Part shown: in pieces, positions 1 through 9,435 of the stretch
Layout: the number at the start of each line of letters is the position of its first letter
Numbering within the stretch: the stretch's first letter is position 1
From: Desulfobacteraceae bacterium
GTDB taxonomy: Bacteria; Desulfobacterota; Desulfobacteria; Desulfobacterales; SKZT01
DNA length: 38,753 nt
Direction: 5' to 3'
Assembly (NCBI GenBank): GCA_011389745.1
Contig: JAABTQ010000010.1
Span: forward strand, 75,645 to 114,397
Notes under the pieces: model-generated
What the model saw: the letters and a program-made list of their open reading frames with translations, nothing else
Told to the model about the DNA's origin: nothing
Database searches by the model: none
Translations under genes and position numbers: made by a program

Positions 1-1175
1 ATTTTTCTGAAAATTTGCCATTGAACGGGATCCGTGTCCTGGAATTCATCCACAAAGGCCACTTTGTATTTTTCCCGAAGAATATCCACCAGTGCTGATC
101 CCCGCGGAGAACAAACCGCGTTTTGGACATGGGAAAGCATGTCATCAAAACTGATCCATCCGTTTTTGAGTTTTTCAGCCTGAACATCTCTCTGAAGCTG
201 AAAAATGGAAATGGCCGGCAGGGCATATTTGAGCGAACTATAAAGCTCATAGAGAGTTTTGAGATGCTGACTCGCTGTTACCCAGTGGGGGCACACCTCG
301 GGGTTGGGACCGTCTTTTTTCAGATATTTTATCTGAAGATATTCCGGACCTTTTTCATCAATGAAAAAAAATATGCGGAGCAGGGGATATAAAGAAAATT
401 GAGCGGAAGTTATGGAAGCTAAAAAATTGGCAAGAGGTATTACAATTTTTTCCGATAATATTTTTTTTTGGGGCTTTTGTCCGTTTAAGTTTTCGAACCC
501 ATGACAAAAAGGCATTTGACCGGAAAGGTTTTTTAAATCTAAAACAAGCCGGCGTATCATCCTCATTTTTTCCACGATATCCAAATGTGTGAATTGGCTG
601 ATATCAGGAAAAATCCGATCTTCAGTATCTGGATGAAATGAGCGGGCCGCGTTGATTACCGACGACTCAAATTTTTCTTTTTTCCTGTGGAAATCCGATA
701 TCATCAAGATATCGTAAAGGTCGTTGCCGAATTTTGCCGGCCATGCTTTTCGGATTTGTTCCTTTAAAAGCCTTTCAAACAAAGAATAGTCATCAATAAC
801 TTCCCACTGAAAAGGAGCGTTGTTTTCAAAAGCATAGTCTCTTAAAACAGACTGGCAAAAACCATGGATCGTATAAATGGAAGCGGAGTCAAATGAGTCC
901 AAAGCAGTTTTAATTTTTTCAGTGCCGGCTGTATCTGAAAATTGATCCAGTTGTGTTTCCAGTTTTTCACGGATCCTGAGTTTCAATTCGCAGGTGGCTT
1001 TTTCGGTAAAGGTGACCAGGAGAATATTTTCAAGGTTCAAATCATCACGTTCCATTAAAAATTTTACCACCAGATTTTCGATGGTATAGGTTTTGCCCGT
1101 GCCGGCGGATGCTTCGATAATCGCATGTTTGGTGATATCGATATCATCATGGGATTTAATGGGAGTATATGGCAT
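1..1175 (-). CDS. recB: RecB, exonuclease V beta subunit (N-terminal part, runs off the window start)
   Basis: This is the UvrD/Rep-type helicase subunit of the RecBCD complex, which unwinds and processes double-strand ends in the cytoplasm. The reverse strand is open from the ATG at 1175 to the window edge, giving about 391 residues. Near the N-terminus is the Walker A motif EASAGTGKTYTI, followed by LLVTFTEKAT (motif Ia). Close to the edge is the Walker B/motif II FVDEFQDTDPVQW, so the fragment covers helicase domain 1A/1B and lacks the C-terminal helicase part and the nuclease domain. It starts 43 bp after the recC stop on the same strand, the usual recC-recB order; recD, if present, would lie outside. 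The gene is partial only because of the window boundary, with no frameshift seen. Confidence 0.95.
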   Translation of the reverse strand, partial: MPYTPIKSHDDIDITKHAIIEASAGTGKTYTIENLVVKFLMERDDLNLENILLVTFTEKATCELKLRIREKLETQLDQFSDTAGTEKIKTALDSFDSASIYTIHGFCQSVLRDYAFENNAPFQWEVIDDYSLFERLLKEQIRKAWPAKFGNDLYDILMISDFHRKKEKFESSVINAARSFHPDTEDRIFPDISQFTHLDIVEKMRMIRRLVLDLKNLSGQMPFCHGFENLNGQKPQKKILSEKIVIPLANFLASITSAQFSLYPLLRIFFFIDEKGPEYLQIKYLKKDGPNPEVCPHWVTASQHLKTLYELYSSLKYALPAISIFQLQRDVQAEKLKNGWISFDDMLSHVQNAVCSPRGSALVDILREKYKVAFVDEFQDTDPVQWQIFRK

Positions 1176-1218
1176 GATTGTTAATTTCCCTTATTTCGTT
1201 TGCTGGATGACGTTTTGT

Positions 1219-4200
1219 TCACACCTGTCCTTTAACCGTCAGATTTTTAAAAAAAATACCAAAACGATTGCAAGCCTCTTGTAAGGTGCAGTGATCAATT
1301 TCAGGGTCTGAAAGCAGAACCAAAGAATCCTCAGATTCAGCAAGGGATGCAGACAATTTTAGCAGAAAATTTTCCGTGAAACGCTCAAAATCTTCCGAAA
1401 CGCAAATCTCTCCAAGGTTTCCAGCTGCATCCACGACTGCATCATAAGGGAGCCACTGGCGCATATGGGGATTAAGATAATGCGCAACAATCCTTTTTAA
1501 ATAGTCAAGTGCATCATCCGGTGTTATAAGGCAAGTCCAGGACCGGATATTGTTTTGATAGACCACATGAAAGGATATGGGGGCTTTCTTGAAAAAATCC
1601 TCCCTTGATTCCAGGCAAAGCACAAGAAAACAGGTTAAGACGGGTTCAAAAAGGTAGTGATCCGGTTTAGTACCAGGCTTTTTCCCGGATCCCGTCAATA
1701 TCAGGGAATGCCAGGAGTCGGTTTTGTCTTTCCACAGCCATGGAAGCCTGCCGGAAATTTCAACATCGCGCAATAAAGGGTTGTTTAGTTTATCGAAAGT
1801 CGATATGCTGATGCGCAACTCAGGAAACTGTAAAACATTCGGTTTTTCTGATAAAATCGACAAATGATCCGTTGTTTCTCCCACACACAAAGCATGATAC
1901 GCCCCATTTTGAGAAGATAGCATTTCTGCCAGAGTCGGTTTTAAAGTCTCGACCCATTGATCCAATTCCTGCCAGGTAGTTTCCTGATCCAGAATACCAT
2001 AAACACCTTCCGGAGTTTGACTCTGGAGCCTGTACTTTTCGTAAGTTTTTTGAAAAAGATCTTCTAAACAATTTTCATTAATATTTTGTTCATTGTCGAT
2101 AATTAAATGGTCAATCCAATGGCGAAGCGGTTCCATTTTAAGCTGATAATTCGTGGGGAACCGGCCGTAAAAGGGCTCATTTTCAAAGACAGTGATGTCT
2201 TCAACGGTTCCTTCCTGATCATAAAGGGACAGGTGCCTCCGGATACTTTGTTTTACAGGGTCTTTTAAAAACTTTCCAAGTTGTCGGGTGGTGATTTTTT
2301 CAGGCAAATTCTCAGATTGTCGGACAACTGCCAGGGGCAATGAAAAATCAGGAAAGAAAGAATTGATGGATATCTTTTCCTTTTCAGAAACATTCTTTAA
2401 TATCTCAGGCCAGAGACCCCTTTCACGATAATAAATAATCCGATCAGCCACTGAGTAATTGACGAGAACATCGGATTTGTCATCAACGGTATTTTCCGCG
2501 ACATATTTAGCACTGCTCCCCTTTAGTGGAACATGGATGATTCTAAAAGACTGTTTTTGGTCAAGAATTTCAGATTCTACATATCTCCGAAGCTGATTGA
2601 CCACGGAGCAGGGTTGTAAAATCCGATCCTTTTGAAGGTCTTTTGAAACATAAGAGATATAAAGTTTTTTCCGAACCGAAAGAAGTAATTCCAGAAAAAG
2701 ATAACAGTTTCGCTCAGGAAAGCTGACATCCCCGGGATTTCTTTGGCTCAAACGAAGATCAAGACAAGAGGTTTCCGCTCTTCCGGGAAAATCACCTTCC
2801 TGCATACCCAGTACATAAACAATTTTAAATGGTATTGGACGCATGGGCAAAAGTGCCGATATGGTTACGCCACTGGTCAGGTAATCTCCGTAACCTCCCC
2901 GGATTGCGCCCAATCGGGATTTGATAAATTCTTTGAACTGGGTAAGATCCATTTTTGATTCGGTATCACTTTTACTGATCCGATCATAAAGAGAGAGTTC
3001 GTCCAGCGTTTCAAACAAGGTTTTTTGGACAGTCTTCTCAGCATTAAGTTCTGCAGGAACAGCAAACAGGTTTTTGCAGGCGGACAAAAACTTTAATTTC
3101 CATTCTTTAGGCGAACATGGGCCCTGAGTCATCTGTTCGCAATACAGATGAAGTGTTTCGATAATATTACAGAATTTTTCGAGAAGTTCGGTGTCTCCTG
3201 TGTATGTATCAGAATAGGGAATATTTCCATTAAAATGTCGATGAACAGAAAACCCGACAGATTCATCTTCCGTATGTATATCTCCTGGTCCGGAAAAAAT
3301 CCTGGCAAGTTTTAAACGAATCAATCCCTGTTTCCAGGTATACATATCTGAGGCAATATAATCCTTTTTGACTTTGGAGGCTTTATCAAAGGTGTGAAAA
3401 ATGTTTAAGGCCTCAGACCATCCGGCAAATACTAATATATCCTCAATGGTGAGGTTCCATTTTTGCATCAGGCATGGATTTAGTAACAAATCGAATATTT
3501 CACGGCGGGAGAACCTTCCGGAAGCCAGTTCAAGAAACTTAAGCATCGCTTTTCCATACAGGCTTTCGGTTTCAGCGTGAGCATCCACCAGATTGTAAGC
3601 GACAGGTTTTGGACGACGATCGAATACCGCATCAATACAAGGCTTATAAACAGAAATTTCCGGAACTTGTATGGCAATATCCGTCAGTTTGAGTTGGGTA
3701 TCTTTGTTAAGATTGTAAAGAATGCTGTTGTAAACCGTTTCAACTTCGCGAAAACGGCTTGGACAGGCAATGATTTGAAGCGAAGTGTCCTGGCAAATTT
3801 TTTGGGCTGAATCATTTTGGTTTTGAAAGGTTAGGACGTGGTGTTGGATTGTTCCGAGCACAGTGCTGTTATGTTTCTCAAAGACATAACGGGCATTAAA
3901 ATCATAATCCGTCAGTTGGCACAACATGCGGATGGCTTCACGGCCAGGCTTTCCCCAAAGGGATAAAAGTGAGTTGGAAACATGGGAAAATAAATGTTCT
4001 TCCGTACCTTCATGATGCTCGAATTGAAAGGTTCGGGATATTTTTTGAGTCTTCCATCGATTTTCCCAGGGAGTATTGATATCCTCCCAAAACTCCCTGC
4101 ATGGATTAATCGAGTAAATAAACATATGATAAAACCGGGTCAGGCTTTTTATCAGGTCAAGGTGAAAAGACGAGATGTTTGAAAAGCCAAAAATATGAAC

Positions 4201-4869
4201 AAATTTATTTTTTATTCCGTTAACATTGGTTAACCCAATTTCGGAAAAAACTTTTTCCGAGTATTCCATCATGGAAAGATAATATGTGCCGCTGTTCTTA
4301 AAATACTTGTCACGTAAACTGTTTGTCTCCAAATATATTTTTTGCTGGCAAAGTTCCATGGGATTGATTACCGGAACATCTTTCAGCCATTTGCGAATCA
4401 TTTTTAAACGATGAAACTCATATTCCTGAAACAAAAACGCCAGTTTTTCCGAAAGTTGCCAAAGCCTTTTTGAGTAATCAGGCTGCTTTTGGTTCCCGTT
4501 GATTCCCAGGTAATCAATCACCGGTTTAAAATCTGTCTGCTCTTTTTTTATATTTCCCAAAACATGCAATACCAGCATTTGCCTCAGAGTTAATTCCAGG
4601 AGTGCCGGTTTTTTTTCGTTTGGGTCCAACAATTCTAAAAGGGTCCATAATCCCGACTCAAGGTACTGAAAATCGATGTTCATAACGATGCCGGCTTTTT
4701 GGGATAACTGCAATTTAATCCATTTTGATAAATTGGGATTTGGAACAATGACAAGCGGGGAGTTGAAAATGTTGTCCTTATCCTGATATTCAGCATTTAA
4801 AACCGTATCGAGTTTTTCAACCAATGGTTCCAAATGGTTGCTGAAAAATAATTCTACGCCCATAAGCAT
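1219..4869 (-). CDS. recC: RecC, exonuclease V gamma subunit
   Basis: RecC is the non-catalytic scaffold and Chi-recognition subunit of RecBCD. From the chosen start the protein is 1216 aa, somewhat longer than the roughly 1120 aa of E. coli RecC. The N-terminus (ELFFSNHLEPLVEKL, then NPNLSKWIKLQLSQKAGI and NIDFQ) matches the RecC opening, where family members read 'Q.WLQ..LSQ.FGI..NIDFP'. The later block SALLPMRPIPFKIVYVLGM is the strongly conserved RecC signature. The frame extends 48 codons further upstream, but that part crosses the hairpin at 4930-4966 and has no homology feel. ATGs at 4869 and 4863 both follow AGGA; 4869 gives 4-nt spacing and 4863 gives 10. It is followed after 43 bp by recB, so the two are probably cotranscribed. 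Confidence 0.93.
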   Translation of the reverse strand: MLMGVELFFSNHLEPLVEKLDTVLNAEYQDKDNIFNSPLVIVPNPNLSKWIKLQLSQKAGIVMNIDFQYLESGLWTLLELLDPNEKKPALLELTLRQMLVLHVLGNIKKEQTDFKPVIDYLGINGNQKQPDYSKRLWQLSEKLAFLFQEYEFHRLKMIRKWLKDVPVINPMELCQQKIYLETNSLRDKYFKNSGTYYLSMMEYSEKVFSEIGLTNVNGIKNKFVHIFGFSNISSFHLDLIKSLTRFYHMFIYSINPCREFWEDINTPWENRWKTQKISRTFQFEHHEGTEEHLFSHVSNSLLSLWGKPGREAIRMLCQLTDYDFNARYVFEKHNSTVLGTIQHHVLTFQNQNDSAQKICQDTSLQIIACPSRFREVETVYNSILYNLNKDTQLKLTDIAIQVPEISVYKPCIDAVFDRRPKPVAYNLVDAHAETESLYGKAMLKFLELASGRFSRREIFDLLLNPCLMQKWNLTIEDILVFAGWSEALNIFHTFDKASKVKKDYIASDMYTWKQGLIRLKLARIFSGPGDIHTEDESVGFSVHRHFNGNIPYSDTYTGDTELLEKFCNIIETLHLYCEQMTQGPCSPKEWKLKFLSACKNLFAVPAELNAEKTVQKTLFETLDELSLYDRISKSDTESKMDLTQFKEFIKSRLGAIRGGYGDYLTSGVTISALLPMRPIPFKIVYVLGMQEGDFPGRAETSCLDLRLSQRNPGDVSFPERNCYLFLELLLSVRKKLYISYVSKDLQKDRILQPCSVVNQLRRYVESEILDQKQSFRIIHVPLKGSSAKYVAENTVDDKSDVLVNYSVADRIIYYRERGLWPEILKNVSEKEKISINSFFPDFSLPLAVVRQSENLPEKITTRQLGKFLKDPVKQSIRRHLSLYDQEGTVEDITVFENEPFYGRFPTNYQLKMEPLRHWIDHLIIDNEQNINENCLEDLFQKTYEKYRLQSQTPEGVYGILDQETTWQELDQWVETLKPTLAEMLSSQNGAYHALCVGETTDHLSILSEKPNVLQFPELRISISTFDKLNNPLLRDVEISGRLPWLWKDKTDSWHSLILTGSGKKPGTKPDHYLFEPVLTCFLVLCLESREDFFKKAPISFHVVYQNNIRSWTCLITPDDALDYLKRIVAHYLNPHMRQWLPYDAVVDAAGNLGEICVSEDFERFTENFLLKLSASLAESEDSLVLLSDPEIDHCTLQEACNRFGIFFKNLTVKGQV

Positions 4870-4929
4870 GGTATCCTGTAAAGAGGTCAAAAAAATGAAA
4901 CCTGAAAAAGATTCATTCAAGTTTAACAT

Positions 4930-4966
4930 AAAAAGGCAGGGAATCCTTAGAATGCCCCGCCTTTTT
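4930..4966 (-). terminator. Rho-independent terminator-like hairpin upstream of recC
   Basis: A 12-position stem (AAAAAGGC, one A.C mismatch, GGG against CCC..GCCTTTTT) with a 13-nt loop is bordered by A/T runs on both sides. On the minus strand it lies after the lipoprotein stop (5034) and before the recC start (4869), so it probably ends the lipoprotein transcript. Confidence 0.6.
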
Positions 4967-4995
4967 ATTTTGAGTATCTTTGCTGATTTAAAAGT

Positions 4996-5017
4996 CCGAT
5001 TGTTTATAAGCAATCGG
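4996..5017 (-). terminator. Second hairpin just after the lipoprotein gene
   Basis: A perfect 7-bp stem CCGATTG/CAATCGG with an 8-nt loop lies 16 bp past the lipoprotein stop. On the minus strand it is followed by ACTTTTAAAT. It is weaker than the hairpin at 4930-4966; the two sit in tandem and may act together as a terminator. Confidence 0.45.
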
Positions 5018-5033
5018 TATTATCAACAACTTT

Positions 5034-5414
5034 TTATGAAGGTGTTTCCTTTGCGTATTTTTCACGTGTGCCATCCGGAAGAGTAAGGATGACCGTAAAA
5101 GAAGAACCGTTATCAGTCCAGACTTTCTGAAATGTCCAGGTAGAGACTGTATCAGCGTCTTCCTGAACCTGAACTATCGTACTTTTATACGTATCGCTTT
5201 CTACGGTGACAGGCATGATTTTTCCATCCATCTCAATGGTCTTGCTTTCATCATTAATATTGATAGTTAATTCCTTGTTTCCGTCATTACTTTTCCATAC
5301 TCCGTTGATGCCGGAATTTGCCTCTTCAGTAGCACTGCCACCACATGACGTCATAAAAAAACCAATAACAACCACCAAAGCAAACCACTTAATACCCCAA
5401 CTACATTTTCTCAT
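5034..5414 (-). CDS. Small hypothetical lipoprotein
   Basis: A 126-aa protein of unknown function. It begins with a basic n-region and a hydrophobic stretch (about residues 8-22) ending in the lipobox F-M-T-S-C24-G-G, so Cys24 should be lipidated and the mature protein anchored in the cell envelope. The mature part is acidic and hydrophilic with beta-prone repeats of the type 'GVWKSNDGNKELTI' and ends in PDGTREKYAKETPS. That resembles small lipocalin-like or DUF-type lipoproteins, but no family is recognised. The start was set at 5414 because GGAGGAG lies about 8 nt upstream; the open frame to 5507 adds residues that do not look like a signal peptide. It is a single gene with its own terminator hairpins, separate from recC. 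Confidence 0.75.
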   Translation of the reverse strand: MRKCSWGIKWFALVVVIGFFMTSCGGSATEEANSGINGVWKSNDGNKELTININDESKTIEMDGKIMPVTVESDTYKSTIVQVQEDADTVSTWTFQKVWTDNGSSFTVILTLPDGTREKYAKETPS

Positions 5415-5916
5415 TTGACAGACTCCTCCATAATAAAAAAGATTAATAAAAATACCTACTGCCATATTATGGGAATGCTTTTCCCATGCCAAACAATTAA
5501 TAAACAATACAATTTCTGATTCGCATTCATTTAATCATCACGATTATAAAAAGTCAAACCAAAATTTCACATGCAAAGATTTCCAGTCAAAAAATCTGTG
5601 TAAAGATACATGAAATCATCTGTTTAAAGCAACTGATTTTTTTATTTTTTCCGGTAGAATTCATCTGTTTAACAGGTCACTTTTCCATGTTTTGGCTGCC
5701 ACAAAAAAATGTCATAAATCCCAGACATATTCAAAAACCCAGACATATTCAAAAACCCAGACATATTCAAAAACATTGAATTAGAAATAGTAAAAAAGTT
5801 TCCTCAGGTATTAAAAAAAATAATTGTTGACATCGTATTCCGTGGTGGTGAAAATCAATGATGACTTGTCAGTGGTTTTTGGCTGTTTTATTTCAAATTC
5901 TATCAGGATTGATTCA
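5415..5916. other. Intergenic region between divergent genes
   Basis: This AT-rich region of about 500 bp lies between the minus-strand lipoprotein gene and the plus-strand methyltransferase gene. The only structured element seen is the triplicated 18-mer at 5720-5773. A perfect TTGACA occurs at 5827-5832, but the hexamer 17 bp downstream (GAAAAT) is a poor -10, so no promoter is called. Confidence 0.5.
5720..5773. repeat. Three exact tandem copies of an 18-bp unit
   Basis: The unit CCCAGACATATTCAAAAA occurs three times head to tail without a mismatch. It lies 144 bp upstream of the methyltransferase start. The units directly abut, so this is not a CRISPR array. Confidence 0.9.
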
Positions 5917-6600
5917 ATGTTTTCACTCGATATTTTTAAACGTACTTATGATGTTGAAACCCATGATTTGATGATCAGGGGCCGCAGATTTTCTTATTTT
6001 CTTCCGTGTGCCATCGAGTCTTTTATCGATTTAAACTCCCCTTTGAATGATTTTCCATTGTGGGCAAAAGTGTGGCCATCCTCTATGGTGCTGGCTGATG
6101 TTATGGCGGTACAGGCCACTGAATCTAAAAAACGGATCCTGGAAATTGGTTCGGGTATTGGGATTGTTGGAATTGCTGCATCGGCCTTCGGGCACAATAT
6201 GACCATAACCGAGTATAATACGGATGCCATGGAATTTGCCAGAGCAAACGCATTTATCAACGGATGTTCCGGGACTACGATTGTTTCAATGAACTGGAAC
6301 AAGCCTCAAACAACGTTAAGGTACGACCAAGTTATCGGATCGGAAGTGATTTTCCGGGAGCAGGATTTTGTACCGATTCAAAAACTTTTTCAATCTGTTT
6401 TAAAGCCGGATGGGGAGATAATCCTGGTTTCGGAAATCCGTAAACCTGTGCTGGAATTTTATCAGAAAATGAAGGATTTATATGAATTAAAAGTACAGCA
6501 GAAAGTGCTTCGCGCAGAAGATGAAGAAATCAGGATCATACTTTGCCGGATGAAACCGAAACCTATTAATTCTCAAATTACACAACAACAGGAGGTCTGA
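5917..6600 (+). CDS. SAM-dependent methyltransferase (Methyltransf_16-like)
   Basis: A predicted cytoplasmic Rossmann-fold methyltransferase of 227 aa. Motif I is LEIGSGIGIVGIAA (about residues 75-88), preceded by 'FPLWAKVWPSSMVLADVM', the pattern typical of the lysine/nicotinamide methyltransferase-like family 16 (PW.A..WP.S..LA). Post-I 'MTITEYNTDAMEFARANA' supplies the acidic residue for the SAM ribose, and 'YDQVIGSEVIFREQDF' corresponds to motif II. The substrate is unknown; members of this class methylate proteins or small molecules. The start at 5917 follows AGGA at 8-nt spacing; a longer frame from a TTG at 5824 has no ribosome site. The stop is one base before the ATG of the CBS protein, so the two are cotranscribed, and the GGAGG before 6602 lies inside this gene's last codons. 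Confidence 0.8.
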   Translation: MFSLDIFKRTYDVETHDLMIRGRRFSYFLPCAIESFIDLNSPLNDFPLWAKVWPSSMVLADVMAVQATESKKRILEIGSGIGIVGIAASAFGHNMTITEYNTDAMEFARANAFINGCSGTTIVSMNWNKPQTTLRYDQVIGSEVIFREQDFVPIQKLFQSVLKPDGEIILVSEIRKPVLEFYQKMKDLYELKVQQKVLRAEDEEIRIILCRMKPKPINSQITQQQEV

Positions 6601-6601
6601 G

Positions 6602-7159
6602 ATGCAGTCCATATTGGTTAAGGATTTGATGATTCCACTTAAAGATTATGCCACAGTGTCGCAGGATGCTACCTTGCATGAGGCTGTTAAGGCTCTCAAG
6701 GAAGCGCAGCAAGAATTTGACCAAAGTTCATATCGTCATCGGGCAATCCTGGTCTACGATGCGGATGGAAAAATTGTGGGCAAACTGAGTCAACTGGATG
6801 TTCTTAAAGCCCTTGAACCCAAATATGAGGATGTTTTCAACCCTGAAGGGATGGACAGGTACGGAATCAATGCAGATCATATCCGCAAAATGATCAGGGA
6901 ATTGGGGCTTTTGAAACCGCCGTTGGATGATATCTGCCGTATAGCTGCGGATATTAGGGTAAAAAATATCATGTATTCCCCCACCGAGGCAGAATACGTA
7001 CCTGATACAGCTACCTTGAGTGAGGCGGTTCTTTTACTGGTGGCCGGTCATCATCAGTCGCTTCTGGTTACCCGGGAAAAAGAGATTGTCGGTATTATTC
7101 GCCTGACTGATGTGTTCGAAAAGGTCTCCGACCTGATCAGTACCTGCAAAATTTCCTGA
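6602..7159 (+). CDS. Two-CBS-domain protein
   Basis: A 185-aa cytoplasmic protein made almost entirely of a CBS pair. CBS1 is roughly residues 2-70 (VKDLMIPLKDYATVSQDATLHEAV ... RAILVYDADGKIVGKLSQLDVLKAL). CBS2 is roughly residues 120-180 (VKNIMYSPTEAEYVPDTATLSEAV ... HQSLLVTREKEIVGIIRLTDVFEKV). Such pairs bind adenine nucleotides or SAM and act as energy or ligand sensors. There is no attached enzyme or DNA-binding domain, so the partner is unknown. It is translationally linked to the upstream methyltransferase (stop and start separated by one base), which makes a SAM- or nucleotide-responsive partnership conceivable; that is inference. The following gene is convergent. Confidence 0.85.
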   Translation: MQSILVKDLMIPLKDYATVSQDATLHEAVKALKEAQQEFDQSSYRHRAILVYDADGKIVGKLSQLDVLKALEPKYEDVFNPEGMDRYGINADHIRKMIRELGLLKPPLDDICRIAADIRVKNIMYSPTEAEYVPDTATLSEAVLLLVAGHHQSLLVTREKEIVGIIRLTDVFEKVSDLISTCKIS

Positions 7160-7243
7160 TGGCTATAAAAAGGGAGCAAACTCCTCAAAATTCGGATACT
7201 CAGAATGACGGAAGAGAATTGCTCCGGTTTATTATTCTTTTTC

Positions 7244-7675
7244 TTAGGTTCGTCTCATTGTGATTTCCTTGACCTGAGCCTCGATGATCTTTTCCTCGTG
7301 ACGGCGTTTTTTCTTGGCGGCCTCCGTGACCTTGTCAACCAGAAGCTCGATGTCACACGGTTTCATCAGGTAGTCATATGCCCCTTTTTTCATTCCTTCA
7401 ATAGCGGATTCAACGGTGGCGTGCCCGGTCAACATGATAATTTCCGTTAGAGGATGATTTTTCTTTATTTCTCCCAGGGTGTCGATGCCGTCCATTCCCG
7501 GCATTTTAACATCCAGGATCACCACCTCGATATTAGGATGTTCATTGAGTTTTAAAAGAGCCCCTTCCCCGGTATATGCCGGAATGATGTCCAGCTCCCG
7601 TTTTGTGAGCCGTTTGGTCATGGTTTCCACAAAAGGGACTTCGTCGTCCACCAACAATACGGTTGCCAAAGCCAT
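7244..7675 (-). CDS. Stand-alone response regulator receiver
   Basis: A 143-aa CheY-like receiver. The acidic pocket is D10-D11 (LLVDDE), the phospho-acceptor is D55 (VVILDVKMPGMDG), the switch residue is T83 (IIMLTGHAT) and the conserved lysine is K105 (LMKP). Past the receiver only a charged helical tail of about 20 residues remains (AAKKKRRHEEKIIEAQ), with no DNA-binding or enzymatic output. It must therefore act by protein contact or relay phosphate onward, for example through an HPt protein such as that at 14192-14509 (inference). It lies 38 bp after the sensor kinase gene on the same strand and is almost certainly its partner. Confidence 0.92.
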   Translation of the reverse strand: MALATVLLVDDEVPFVETMTKRLTKRELDIIPAYTGEGALLKLNEHPNIEVVILDVKMPGMDGIDTLGEIKKNHPLTEIIMLTGHATVESAIEGMKKGAYDYLMKPCDIELLVDKVTEAAKKKRRHEEKIIEAQVKEITMRRT

Positions 7676-7713
7676 TTTTTTCTCCTTTTAATTTTTAAAC
7701 GTTTGTTAAACAT

Positions 7714-9378
7714 TTATTGTTCTGAAGAGTTACCTAACGGTAATACGATGTGAAACGCCGAACCCTCGCCCACCACACTCTCAAAATCGATCTTTCCACC
7801 TATTTTTTTAATAATGCTGTAACAAACAGAAAGGCCGAGGCCTGAGCCCTTACCCACGGGTTTGGTACTGAAAAACGGATCAAAAACACGATTCAGATTG
7901 ATAGCCGGTATACCCGGACCATTATCCCGGACGGTGATGGTAATATGATCTTCGTGGAACATGCTGCTGATATCAAGGCGATCCCCTTTGTTTTCCATAG
8001 CATCCAGTCCGTTGTTGATAATATTGCTCAGTACCTGCTGCAATTCGGTGACCGACGACTGAATTTCCGGCAAATGGGGATCAAGGTCGGTATATATTTT
8101 TACATTTGCGAGCAGTGCTTTTTCTGAAGACAGACTGACCACCTCCCCGATCAGATCATTGATCTGAACATTTTCTATCCTGGAATCCGTTTTTCGGCCA
8201 AAAGTCAATAATTTTCGGGTCATTTCCTTGCAGCGATGGCCCTGTGTTTCAATCTGTTTCAAAGCCCGCATGAATTCTTCCCGGTTGTCATTGTTATCTA
8301 TACCTTCATGAATAAGATCCTGAACCCAGCCTGCCTCTTCAACCATAATGGCCACCGGGTTGTTAATTTCATGGGCGATACCTGATGCCAGTTCACCGAT
8401 GGAATCCAATTTGCCGGTTTCAATGATCTTTTGAGTCATCGCCGATTCCTTTTCGGAGCCGGCCTCGCTGATGTACATGTTCGCCCGCCTGAATAACATA
8501 ACACAAACCAGGATAATACCGATGGAGCCTAAAGAAAAAAACAGAACTGCGAAATTTTTGCTGAATATCAGGCCTGAGAATGCTTCATCAATATCCTGCT
8601 GAAGGATCAGTATCCAGTCATCATTTTTAAGAGAAGCCGATTCAATGATGAATTTATCATTGACCTGCCGGGTATTTGTTGCTTTGTCAAAAAGGTTCAG
8701 ATACTGCTGCCCGGTCAGTTTGATTTTGTCGGAAGGTTGGGTCTGGAAATCTCCTTGCCGATTGACAATGAAGGCGATTCCGGTTTTCCCTGCCCCGAGA
8801 TTCTCCACCAATGAATTAATTGAACCAAAATCAACAGCCGCTTTTAAGATCCATCGGGTATTTTCATTCTGAACTTTAGTCGTCACAATGCACAGAGGCT
8901 GAGCATTAGGCCCCATAATGACATCACTGATATAGTGGCGCGTCTTCATGGCTTCTTTGAACCAACGGGTATTGCCGTGGTAAGCACCTCTGCCTGAAGG
9001 TCCGGCATAAGCCGCCTGATGCCCCTGTTCATCTATCAATTCAAGGTCCACAAAATCATGGTTATATTCCTCCCGGAGATCCTTAAGTCTTTCCCTCAGA
9101 AAGGAATCAGCTCTGAACAGTTCAGATTCAAAACCGCGGGAAAGGTATCTGATATTACTTAGCTTTTCATTCAGAAAAAAATCAATGTGGTGTTTATTCC
9201 CGAGCACCAACCCTTCGAGATGAGTATGCACAATTTCATGGGAAAAGGAGTTGAACCGGTACAGGATAATTCCGGTGATCAGAACCATCGGTGCAATGGC
9301 CACCCCTATGAGGATGAATACCATTTTGCGAATGATTCTTTTGGATTGCCGGGATGTCCGTTTTTCTTCCATACTCAT
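7714..9378 (-). CDS. Membrane sensor histidine kinase with periplasmic Cache-type sensor
   Basis: A 554-aa kinase with TM1 at about residues 18-40 and TM2 at about 276-297. Between them is a roughly 235-residue periplasmic region with double-Cache features ([29 protein letters not shown], '[16 protein letters not shown]'). The cytoplasmic part has HisKA with the H-box [12 protein letters not shown] (H336) and a HATPase_c domain with N-box [13 protein letters not shown]1 DNGPGIP, F-box FDPFFSTKP and G2 [10 protein letters not shown]. There is no HAMP domain and no attached receiver. It would autophosphorylate and pass phosphate to the receiver encoded 38 bp downstream. Upstream genes on the same strand encode a permease and a beta-helix protein, so the sensed ligand may be the permease substrate (inference). 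Confidence 0.93.
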   Translation of the reverse strand: MSMEEKRTSRQSKRIIRKMVFILIGVAIAPMVLITGIILYRFNSFSHEIVHTHLEGLVLGNKHHIDFFLNEKLSNIRYLSRGFESELFRADSFLRERLKDLREEYNHDFVDLELIDEQGHQAAYAGPSGRGAYHGNTRWFKEAMKTRHYISDVIMGPNAQPLCIVTTKVQNENTRWILKAAVDFGSINSLVENLGAGKTGIAFIVNRQGDFQTQPSDKIKLTGQQYLNLFDKATNTRQVNDKFIIESASLKNDDWILILQQDIDEAFSGLIFSKNFAVLFFSLGSIGIILVCVMLFRRANMYISEAGSEKESAMTQKIIETGKLDSIGELASGIAHEINNPVAIMVEEAGWVQDLIHEGIDNNDNREEFMRALKQIETQGHRCKEMTRKLLTFGRKTDSRIENVQINDLIGEVVSLSSEKALLANVKIYTDLDPHLPEIQSSVTELQQVLSNIINNGLDAMENKGDRLDISSMFHEDHITITVRDNGPGIPAINLNRVFDPFFSTKPVGKGSGLGLSVCYSIIKKIGGKIDFESVVGEGSAFHIVLPLGNSSEQ

Positions 9379-9435
9379 TTCAAGGTTTTGTGAGATGATA
9401 TTGTAACTGTTATGTATTTAAGATTATCATCATTA

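Noticed and set aside
4870-5013. 48-codon N-terminal extension of RecC
   Set aside because: It crosses a terminator-like hairpin and has no resemblance to RecC N-termini; ATGs at 4869/4863 have AGGA upstream.
5720-5773. Short repeats as a possible CRISPR array
   Set aside because: The units abut with no spacers, and no cas-like gene is present in the window.
7160-7243. Fourth copy of the AGATTCTTCG/CAGAATGAC repeat or a terminator between convergent genes
   Set aside because: Only ACTCAGAATGACGG matches (7198-7211), and GGAG-CAAA-CTCC is too short a stem to call.
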